DNA of 64,000 nt, taken from NCBI RefSeq assembly GCF_009669325.1, contig NZ_SZWE01000001.1, positions 2,113,501-2,177,500 on the forward strand, written 5' to 3'. The stretch comes from Roseovarius bejariae. Its GTDB lineage: Bacteria > Pseudomonadota > Alphaproteobacteria > Rhodobacterales > Rhodobacteraceae. This document shows, piece after piece, positions 57,593 to 64,000 of this stretch. Position 1 is the stretch's first letter; every line of letters begins with the position of its first letter. Position numbers and translations under genes: made by a program. The notes beneath the pieces were generated by a model that did not search any database, was not told the origin of the DNA, and worked only from the letters and a program-made list of their open reading frames with translations.

Positions 57593-58209
57593 TGTGCTTC
57601 GTCCTTTGTCAGCAGTCCCTGTTTCACCAGACAATGCGCCCATCCTTCCGGGCCGTCAAACAAGTGGGTCTGCCAGCCACGCGCCTGCGCGGCTGCGATA
57701 TTGTCGTGCCGGTCATCGGTGAACAGGAGGGTGTCCGGAGAAAGCCCGCAATCCGCCTCGACGGCGGCATAGATGGCGGCGTCTGGCTTGATCATCCCCA
57801 TCTGTCCTGAAATGTAGTGCCGGTCGAACTCTTCCAGAAAGGGGTATTTGGCGACACTTACGGGGAAGTTTTCAGCCCCGAAATTCGACAGGGCGAAAAC
57901 AGGAATGCCCTTAGTTCGTAATTGTCTCAATAGATGCACGCTCAGCGGGATGGCAGGGCTTGCCACATCGGCCCAGTTGTCGCGGATCATCATGATTGCA
58001 TCGTGCCAATCTGCATGGGCTTGTGCGGTGCCCTCAACCACTTGGTCAAAGGCATGTCCCGCATCAATCCGGTTCATCATGCTGTGGATATCGACCTCGG
58101 AAAACATCGCCCGGGTGCGCTCTTCGCCGATGTGGTAGGCGAAGTAGCGCTCGGGTTGCCATTCGATCAGGACGTTGCCGATATCGAAGATCACCGCGTT
58201 GATGGGCAT
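57589..58209 (-). CDS. HAD-family hydrolase
   Basis: 206 residues. Motif I FDIGNVLIEW has the nucleophile aspartate but Gly/Asn in place of the second aspartate, as in the YihX-like subgroup; motif II LSNFG, motif III lysine in GMIKPDAAIY and motif IV LLFTDDRHDNIAAAQARGW follow in order. Cap helices are of type C1. Expected to dephosphorylate a small cytoplasmic sugar or nucleotide phosphate. Coupled to the next gene by an ATGA overlap and two bases after the DMT transporter gene. Confidence 0.87.
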   Translation of the reverse strand: MPINAVIFDIGNVLIEWQPERYFAYHIGEERTRAMFSEVDIHSMMNRIDAGHAFDQVVEGTAQAHADWHDAIMMIRDNWADVASPAIPLSVHLLRQLRTKGIPVFALSNFGAENFPVSVAKYPFLEEFDRHYISGQMGMIKPDAAIYAAVEADCGLSPDTLLFTDDRHDNIAAAQARGWQTHLFDGPEGWAHCLVKQGLLTKDEAQ

Positions 58210-58211
58210 AG

Positions 58212-59177
58212 CTATCTCCGCCGCGGGGCCTTGCCCGCCAATGTGTCATCCTTAACCGACTCGCGCCAAAGCAGATAAAGACCCGATCCAATGATCAAGG
58301 CAATCCCGATCCATGCCGTGGGTGCGGGCCAAGTGCCGAACACCGTCACCCCCCACATGATCGCCATCGGCATCGCGACATATTCAAAAGGCGCAGCAAA
58401 GGCAGCCTCGGAAAGGCGGTAGGCCTGAGATATAAAAAAGCCCCCCATGACGCCGCTGAGGCCCAGCATGAAGAGGACGGGCCAATCTTCGGCCATGACT
58501 GGCCCCCATGCCCGTAACAGGAATGACAGTGAAGGATGCGTCTCGGTGGCATAGGCCCCATGCCCGAGTGTCAGACCGAAACCCGCACTGGCGATGATAA
58601 AGGTCACCTGGATGTAAAAGGCCATTGTGGCTGCACTTTCCGTGCCTCCGATCTTGCGTGCGACGATGTGGATCACCGCGTAAAGCATAGCCGCCAGCAT
58701 AGGCAGTAGCGAGGCGATCTGAAACGCCGAGGTGCCCGGTTTCACGATCACAAGGACGCCCATGAACCCGACGGCAATCGCCGCCCACCGGCGCATTCCT
58801 ACGGTCTCGCCCAGAAACACCACCGAGAATACGGTAATCACCAAGGGCGAGATGAAGAACACCGCTACCGCATCTGCAATCGGCATCGCGGCAAGGCCCA
58901 GAAACAGGCACATATTGGCAATGACGACACAGACGCCACGTAGCAAATGCATTTTTAGGCGCCGGGTGCGCATCACTTTGAACCCGCCGCTCAGCGGCAT
59001 GATCACGGCCAGCATAACGAGCGTCCCAATGGATGAGCGAATGAAAATCACCTGATGCAGGGCATAAGTGTCTGACAGGAACTTGATACCCACGTCGTTG
59101 AGCGAAAAACACATGACAGCCATAAGTGCGAAAAGCGCACCTGTCAGGTTTGATTGCTGGACGGTCGCGGGGATCAT
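58212..59177 (-). CDS. DMT/EamA-family transporter
   Basis: 321 residues with ten membrane helices in two EamA repeats (ALFALMAVMCFSLNDVGIKFL first, MLAAMLYAVIHIVARKIGG starting the second). The AVFFISPLVITVFSVVFLGE loop and FEYVAMPMAIMWGVTVFGTWP are typical of the family. It probably exports an amino acid or small metabolite; the substrate is unknown. It sits 15 bases after the DUF188 gene and two before the HAD gene, within the same operon. Confidence 0.88.
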   Translation of the reverse strand: MIPATVQQSNLTGALFALMAVMCFSLNDVGIKFLSDTYALHQVIFIRSSIGTLVMLAVIMPLSGGFKVMRTRRLKMHLLRGVCVVIANMCLFLGLAAMPIADAVAVFFISPLVITVFSVVFLGETVGMRRWAAIAVGFMGVLVIVKPGTSAFQIASLLPMLAAMLYAVIHIVARKIGGTESAATMAFYIQVTFIIASAGFGLTLGHGAYATETHPSLSFLLRAWGPVMAEDWPVLFMLGLSGVMGGFFISQAYRLSEAAFAAPFEYVAMPMAIMWGVTVFGTWPAPTAWIGIALIIGSGLYLLWRESVKDDTLAGKAPRRR

Positions 59178-59192
59178 AACAGGCCTCTGGGT

Positions 59193-59639
59193 TCAGCCGG
59201 AGGCGGCGCGTACGGCCCTCTCCAGCGCGTCCAGAAAACGGGAGCGGTCAGCCTTTGTAAACCCCTTGCCGCCACCCTGCCGAAAGGGATCGGCGGCGCG
59301 CAGATCGGCCATCAGGTCACGGGTGGCAAGCACCTGTCCTATGTTGCGCTCGGTCAGGGCCTCGCCGTTGTGTTTCAACACCTGTGCACCGGCTTCGATG
59401 CATTTCGCGGCCAGTGGTATATCTCCGGTGATCACCACGTCTCCCGGTCCGGCGCGGTCCGCGATCCATTGGTCGGCCACATCGGGGCCTTCCGGCACAA
59501 TCACCGTATCGACCAGAGGGTTTTGCGAGGGGCGTAAACCGCCGTTCGACACGATGAAAATATGTAATCCATGACGGGTGCCCACCTTCTCCACTTCGGC
59601 CTTCACCGGGCAGGCGTCGGCATCGACATAGATGCTCAC
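59193..59639 (-). CDS. DUF188 (YaiI/YqxD) family protein
   Basis: 148 residues. The family opening [16 protein letters not shown], a VSNGGLRP segment, [21 protein letters not shown] and [17 protein letters not shown] are all present; the acidic residues suggest a PIN-like metal-dependent nuclease fold. Function not established. ATGA overlap with sthA upstream. Confidence 0.93.
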   Translation of the reverse strand: MSIYVDADACPVKAEVEKVGTRHGLHIFIVSNGGLRPSQNPLVDTVIVPEGPDVADQWIADRAGPGDVVITGDIPLAAKCIEAGAQVLKHNGEALTERNIGQVLATRDLMADLRAADPFRQGGGKGFTKADRSRFLDALERAVRAASG

Positions 59640-61078
59640 TTTTTGGCCTTCTTGGCTTTTCCCTCGTCGCGTTTGACCTTGTATTCCTCGGGAATGGGCA
59701 TGCGGTTGAAGGCATCCAGACCGGCGATCTTGTACGCTTCGGCCAGCGTGGGGTAATTGAAAGTGTTCTGCACGAAGTAATCCACCGTGCCCTTCAGGTT
59801 CAGGACCGCCTGCGCGATGTGAATCAGCTCGGTCGCGCCTTCGCCTACGATCTGCACGCCCAGAACCCGGCGGGTCTTGAGCGAGAACAGCATTTTCAAC
59901 ATGCCGTGTTCCAGCCCCATGATGTGCCCGCGTGAGGTTTCGCGGAACCGGGCAATGCCCACCTCATAGGGAATGCCGCGTTCCTGCATTTCTTCTTCGG
60001 ACATGCCGCAGGTGGAAATTTCGGGTACCGAGTAGATGCCATAAGGGAACCAGGGGCTTTCCGGCAATGTCGGCGTGTCAAGCGCATGGCAGGCCGCAAC
60101 GCGCCCCTGTTGAAGCGAGGTGGAGGCCAACGAGGGGTGCCCGATCACATCGCCGGTGGCATAGATATGCGGCACGCTGGTTTGATAGGTCTTGCGGTTC
60201 ACCTCAAGTCGTCCACGGTGGTCGGTCTCAAGCCCCGCGGCAGCCACGTCCAATTTGTCGGTCGCGCCCATACGCCCGGCGGCAAAGAGCAGCATTTCCG
60301 ACCGTACGTGGCGACCGTTGGCCAAGGAAACCTCAACGTGACTTCCGCCATCCTCGACCTTCTCGATGGCTGAGCCAAGCCTCAGATCTACGCCGTTTTC
60401 ACGAATTTGGTGGGTGAATTCCTCGATTAGCCGACGGTCAATGAAATCCAGAAAACTGTCGCGTGGTTCGATCAATGTTACCCTCACATCGAGGGCCGAG
60501 AACATCGTGGCATATTCCACGCCGATCACGCCCGCGCCCACGACGATCAGGCTACGGGGGATTTGCGCCAGTTCGAGAAACTCGTCGCTGTCGACAATGG
60601 TTGTGCCATTGAAGGGGATATTGTCGGGCCGGTAGGTTTTGGTGCCCGTCGCGATCAGGAACTTGTCGCCGGAAACCTTTGTGACCTCGCCCGCATCGGT
60701 ATCGACTTCGACCTCTGTCGGGCTGACAAAGCGCGCCATGCCGCTCAGGGTATCGACGTGGTTTCGGTTGAACTGATGCTCCAGCACATCCACCTCGTAG
60801 TCCAAGGTCATGTGCAGCCGTGATTTCAGGTCCCCCGCGCCGATATCATCTTTCACGCGATAGGATTGCCCGTAAAAACTCCGCTCACGCCAACCAGACA
60901 GGTTCAGCACGGTTTCACGCAGGGTTTTCGAGGGGATCGTCCCGGTATGCACCGAAACCCCGCCAAGACGATCCTTGCGGTCGATGACCAGTACACGGCG
61001 CTTGAGTTTGCCGGCCTGGATTGCGGCCGCACGTCCCGAAGGGCCGGAACCGATAATGATCAGGTCGTAATGTGACAT
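59636..61078 (-). CDS. sthA: Soluble pyridine nucleotide transhydrogenase (SthA)
   Basis: 480 residues. FAD motif [20 protein letters not shown], then [17 protein letters not shown], where the redox-active cysteine pair of dihydrolipoamide dehydrogenase is missing, which defines SthA. The NAD-binding [25 protein letters not shown] and the C-terminal dimer domain ([17 protein letters not shown]) follow. It transfers hydride between NADPH and NAD in the cytoplasm. It starts three bases after the fghA stop. Confidence 0.95.
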   Translation of the reverse strand: MSHYDLIIIGSGPSGRAAAIQAGKLKRRVLVIDRKDRLGGVSVHTGTIPSKTLRETVLNLSGWRERSFYGQSYRVKDDIGAGDLKSRLHMTLDYEVDVLEHQFNRNHVDTLSGMARFVSPTEVEVDTDAGEVTKVSGDKFLIATGTKTYRPDNIPFNGTTIVDSDEFLELAQIPRSLIVVGAGVIGVEYATMFSALDVRVTLIEPRDSFLDFIDRRLIEEFTHQIRENGVDLRLGSAIEKVEDGGSHVEVSLANGRHVRSEMLLFAAGRMGATDKLDVAAAGLETDHRGRLEVNRKTYQTSVPHIYATGDVIGHPSLASTSLQQGRVAACHALDTPTLPESPWFPYGIYSVPEISTCGMSEEEMQERGIPYEVGIARFRETSRGHIMGLEHGMLKMLFSLKTRRVLGVQIVGEGATELIHIAQAVLNLKGTVDYFVQNTFNYPTLAEAYKIAGLDAFNRMPIPEEYKVKRDEGKAKKAKK

Positions 61079-61081
61079 GGC

Positions 61082-61915
61082 TTACCCCGCATAAAGCGCT
61101 TCGGCGTGGAAGCTGATGTGATCTTCCATGAAGCTCGACACAAAGAAATAGCTGTGGTCATAGCCCGGTTGCATGCGCAGGGTCGCTTGCTGGCGTTTTT
61201 CGGCGCAGGCGGCGGCCAGGGCTTCGGGGCGCAAAAGGTCGATGAACTGATCCTGCGTGCCGGTATCTACAAGAACGGGGCCGTCAAAGCCACGTTCGCG
61301 CATCAGGATGCTTGCGTCATGCGCGGCCCATTGGCTTTCGTTATCGCCAAGGTAGGCGGAAAACTGTTTGCGGCCCCAGTCACTCGCGGTCGGGTTCGAG
61401 ATCGGGGAGAAAGCCGAGACGCTGGTATAACGACCGGGTAGAGACATCGCCAAGGTCAGCGCGCCGTGCCCGCCCATGGAGTGGCCGGTGATGGCTTGGC
61501 GGTCTTCGTCAATGGCGAAGTTTGCGGTCAGCACGCGGGGTAGTTCGTCGGCAATATAGTCCCACATCCGAAAATGCGGCTTCCACGGATCTTGGGTGGC
61601 ATTGACGTAAAAGCCAGCGCCTTGGCCCAGATCATAGGCCTCGTCATTGGCCACGCCTTCGCCACGTGGTGAGGTGTCGGGAAAGCACAGGGCGATCCCC
61701 TGCTCGGCGGCCCAACCTTGGGCGGCGGCCTTGGTCATCGCGTTTTCATGGGTGCAGGTTAGTCCCGATAGATACCAAAGCACAGGCACCGGACCATCCT
61801 TGGCCTCCGCAGGCAGGAAAAGGCCAAAGGTCATGTCGCAGGAGCAGGCCTCGGATTTATGAGTATAGACGCCTTGAACCCCGCCGAAACAGGCGTTTTC
61901 CGATACGGTTTCCAT
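61082..61915 (-). CDS. fghA: S-formylglutathione hydrolase
   Basis: 277 residues from the ATG at 61915 (AAGGGAT upstream). Esterase D marks: the FGGVQGVYTHKSEACSCDMTFGLFLP opening, LSGLTCTHENAM, FPDTSPRGEG, the nucleophile elbow GHSMGGHGALTLA, an aspartate in DTGTQDQFID and the histidine in GYDHSYFF. The enzyme hydrolyses S-formylglutathione to formate in formaldehyde detoxification. The glutathione-dependent formaldehyde dehydrogenase is not in the window. Confidence 0.95.
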   Translation of the reverse strand: METVSENACFGGVQGVYTHKSEACSCDMTFGLFLPAEAKDGPVPVLWYLSGLTCTHENAMTKAAAQGWAAEQGIALCFPDTSPRGEGVANDEAYDLGQGAGFYVNATQDPWKPHFRMWDYIADELPRVLTANFAIDEDRQAITGHSMGGHGALTLAMSLPGRYTSVSAFSPISNPTASDWGRKQFSAYLGDNESQWAAHDASILMRERGFDGPVLVDTGTQDQFIDLLRPEALAAACAEKRQQATLRMQPGYDHSYFFVSSFMEDHISFHAEALYAG

Positions 61916-61997
61916 GATGCAATCCCTTTCGCGATGGATGTTTGGCCCGACAGTCACCACGGCGCGGGCCACATGGCAACCCCATAGACGGCAATCG

Positions 61998-62930
61998 TCA
62001 ATAAAGTCCCGACACCCAGCCGATAATTAGCGAAACAGTGGCAACGGCCAATGTCGTGGAGATCAGGATCGAGGCTGAAACCCGCTGTGGCGCCACGCCA
62101 TAGTGACTGGCGAGGATGAAGACGTTTCCAGCCACAGGCAGGGCCGCAGCCGCGACCATCACTGCGGCTGAATAGGGCGCGACGGGAAAAAGTATCAGGG
62201 CCGAGAGCGCTACAAAGGCAGGGTGCAGCACCAGTTTGCAGAATGACAGCCAGCCGGCCACGAAGGGCCGCTCGGCGGATTTCGAGGCCAGCGAGGCGCC
62301 GATGGCAAAAAGGGCTCCGGGTGTTGCAGCTCCGCCTAGAATGCTCACAAACTGGTTCATAGGGTCCGGGATCGGCAAGTTGAGCGCCGACCACGCCAGC
62401 CCAAGAACAATCGAAACGATCATCGGGTTCTTGAGTAATCCAATCCCTACGGTTCGCAGGATGCCAAAGCTCATACGGCCATCCCGAGACCCGGTGATAA
62501 GGATCACCACGAGTGAACCAAAAACGATCAAATCCACGGCGAGAACCATCATCACCGGCCCAATCGCGGCCTGGCCCATCAAGAGAACCAGCATCGGCAC
62601 GCCAAGGAAACCCACGTTGCCGATCACCGCGCATTGCGCCTCGATCGCGGCCTCCTCGACGCTGACGCGGCGCAGGAGGGCGACCATGGTGGCCAACCCG
62701 TAAACAAAGGCCGTACCCCAAAGGTAAGCCATGACAAACCGCCAATCGAGAACCTCGCTCATGGATAGGTTGGCGGAAAAGCGAAACAGCATGGCCGACA
62801 GCGCGAAGTAGAACACGAACTTAGTCAGCCAAGCGGTCGCTTCCTCACTGAAGAAGCCCGTACGCCCGGCGCCATAGCCCAACCCGATGATCAGGAAGAA
62901 CGGCAGTGTTTGTAGAAAAATATCCAGCAT
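61998..62930 (-). CDS. AEC (auxin efflux carrier) family transporter
   Basis: 310 residues with about ten membrane helices; the family traits are the LPFFLIIGLGYGAGRTGFF opening, AVIGNVGFLGVPMLV in the first repeat and AAALPVAGNVFILASHYG in the second, with a proline-crossed helix in each. Members export or import organic acids such as malonate. Substrate unknown. Between fghA (83 bases) and mbfA (45 bases). Confidence 0.9.
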   Translation of the reverse strand: MLDIFLQTLPFFLIIGLGYGAGRTGFFSEEATAWLTKFVFYFALSAMLFRFSANLSMSEVLDWRFVMAYLWGTAFVYGLATMVALLRRVSVEEAAIEAQCAVIGNVGFLGVPMLVLLMGQAAIGPVMMVLAVDLIVFGSLVVILITGSRDGRMSFGILRTVGIGLLKNPMIVSIVLGLAWSALNLPIPDPMNQFVSILGGAATPGALFAIGASLASKSAERPFVAGWLSFCKLVLHPAFVALSALILFPVAPYSAAVMVAAAALPVAGNVFILASHYGVAPQRVSASILISTTLAVATVSLIIGWVSGLY

Positions 62931-62975
62931 CTGCCGCTTGTTAGCATCTGGCAGCTAATGGTCAATCACCGGATG

Positions 62976-63953
62976 CTATCCACTGCCGATCAAAACGCCC
63001 GCGGCAAAGACAAGTGCACCACCCAAAACCACCTGAAATGCAGCCCGGAAAAAGGGTGTTTCCATGAATTTGTTCTGTATCCAGGCAATGGCCCAAAGTT
63101 CGACGAAGACCACGAAGATCGCGATAATGGTGGCTGTCCAGAAATCCGGAATCAGGTAGGGTAGCGCGTGACCGAGGCCACCCACGGTTGTCATGATGCC
63201 CGAAGCAAAGCCACGTTTGAGCGGGCTGCCGCGCCCTGACAGTTCGCCATCATCGCTAGCGGCCTCAGTGAAACCCATCGAAATTCCGGCCCCGACCGAC
63301 GCGGCAAGACCCACAAGGAAAGTGGTCCATGTATCTTGCGTCGCAAAGGCGGTGGCGAAGATCGGTGCGAGGGTCGAGACCGAGCCATCCATCAGGCCTG
63401 CAAGGCCCGGCTGTACCCATGTCAAAACGAACTGGCGCTTTGAGACCTCGGCCTCGGTATCGCGGGCCTCTTCATCCAGATGTGCATGCTCAAGCTCACC
63501 GGCGCGGTCTTGGTGGCCGGCTTCGGCCGCAGCCAGATCACCCAGAAGTTTGCGGGTTGCGGCATCGCTCGTGCGTTGCGCGGCCTTGAGGTAAAACGCC
63601 TCGGCGTCGCGCTCCATCATTTCCGCTTCTGCGCGGATGCGGTTGATCCCGAGGTTTTCAACCAACCAAACGGGCCGTCGGGCATAGAAGCCGGCCACAT
63701 GCTCGCGCCGGATCAGAGGGATCACGTCGCCAAAACGGGCCTTGTGAAGGTCGATCAAGGATTGCCTGTGCCCGTCCTCTTCTTCGGCCATGCCGTCGAA
63801 TACCTTGGCCGTATCGGGAAAATCGGGGCGCAGCCGTTCGGCATAGCTCCGATAAATGCGGGCGTCGTCTTCTTCGGATGAAATGGCGAGGGCAAGGATC
63901 TCTTGTTCGCTCAGATCAGAGAAGCGGCGGCGAGAGGAAACTCCTGGGATCAT
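62976..63953 (-). CDS. mbfA: MbfA, membrane-bound ferritin/CCC1-type iron exporter
   Basis: 325 residues. An N-terminal ferritin-like four-helix part (EILALAISSEEDDARIY, FDGMAEEEDGHRQSLIDLH and AEMMERDAEAFYLKAAQ, AEAGHQDRAGELEHAH) supplies glutamate and histidine ligands for a di-iron site; from about residue 180 a VIT1/CCC1 membrane domain follows (GLAGLMDGSVSTLAPIFATAFAT, GLAASVGAGISMGFTEAASDDGE). MbfA exports iron and protects against iron and peroxide stress in Bradyrhizobium and Agrobacterium, under Irr repression. A matching Irr box precedes the ATG. Confidence 0.92.
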   Translation of the reverse strand: MIPGVSSRRRFSDLSEQEILALAISSEEDDARIYRSYAERLRPDFPDTAKVFDGMAEEEDGHRQSLIDLHKARFGDVIPLIRREHVAGFYARRPVWLVENLGINRIRAEAEMMERDAEAFYLKAAQRTSDAATRKLLGDLAAAEAGHQDRAGELEHAHLDEEARDTEAEVSKRQFVLTWVQPGLAGLMDGSVSTLAPIFATAFATQDTWTTFLVGLAASVGAGISMGFTEAASDDGELSGRGSPLKRGFASGIMTTVGGLGHALPYLIPDFWTATIIAIFVVFVELWAIAWIQNKFMETPFFRAAFQVVLGGALVFAAGVLIGSG

Positions 63954-63963
63954 GGTCTACTCC

Positions 63964-63978
63964 TTAGAACGGTTCTAA
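63964..63978. promoter_or_regulatory. Irr-type iron control element before mbfA
   Basis: TTAGAACGGTTCTAA is a perfect palindrome, TTAGAA-N3-TTCTAA, close to the ICE box TTTAGAA-N3-TTCTAAA bound by Irr. It lies 10 bases before the mbfA ATG, so binding would block transcription when iron is low. Confidence 0.8.
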
Positions 63979-64000
63979 AATACTTGCCGTCATCGGAAAT

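Noticed and set aside
59636..61078. Dihydrolipoamide dehydrogenase as the name for the flavoprotein
   Set aside because: The redox cysteine pair is missing ([11 protein letters not shown]), which fits SthA instead; no dehydrogenase complex genes are nearby.

Overview
The window is GC-rich and reads as the chromosome of a denitrifying marine-type alphaproteobacterium of the Roseobacter group (Rhodobacteraceae). The grounds are a Paracoccus-like nirSECF-DL-GHJN and norCBQDEF layout, a CcrM methyltransferase next to rnhB, a TAXI-type TRAP transporter, an MbfA gene behind an Irr-type iron box, and rpsO-pnp. This placement is inferred from family content, not from a database match.

Region 1 (1-22.4 kb) is a denitrification cluster. 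It opens inside nosL, then nosX, a second ApbE-family flavin transferase (nirX-like) and a small cytochrome c. On the minus strand runs nirS-E-C-F-DL-G-H-J-N, a CbiX-like chelatase and a small membrane protein, which together make cytochrome cd1 nitrite reductase and its heme d1. Divergent from nirS run nirI, nnrS and norCBQDEF (nitric oxide reductase and its assembly factors). A Crp/Fnr regulator of the Dnr/NNR type closes the block. Matching 14-bp palindromes of the form TTGAC-N4-GTCAA lie before the nirX-like gene, between nirS and nirI, before norC, and 8 kb away before an isolated cytochrome c gene, suggesting one regulon.

Region 2 (22.5-38.6 kb) is catabolic and housekeeping: a beta-keto acid cleavage enzyme and aminotransferase divergent from an RpiR regulator, a TAXI-TRAP transporter with UspA, the isolated cytochrome c, an M20 amidohydrolase, modABC, ccrM-rnhB, two small secreted proteins and a membrane-anchored protein with a winged-helix-like C-terminus. 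A scrambled gene scar follows.

Region 3 (38.63-47.06 kb) is an 8.4-kb integrative island in tRNA-Arg(CCT). It is bounded by a 17-bp direct repeat of the tRNA 3' end and has integrase arm-type repeats at matched distances inside both ends. It carries a tyrosine integrase, a roughly 0.5-kb structured non-coding segment, a ParB-N-domain protein, a serine recombinase behind repeated heptamers, a DUF4411 toxin with an ImmA/IrrE antitoxin-protease, and a three-gene operon of a ComF-like phosphoribosyltransferase, a SLOG-like nucleotide-binding protein and a 67-residue protein. This last operon is the best candidate for an undescribed (possibly defence) system.

Region 4 (47.2-64 kb) is core chromosome: a LacI regulator, an RTX protein, a CsgH-like protein, rpsO, pnp, lrp/ald, a tightly coupled seven-gene minus-strand set (fghA, sthA, a DUF188 gene, a DMT transporter, a HAD gene, an ornithine cyclodeaminase-like gene, an alpha/beta hydrolase), an AEC transporter and mbfA.
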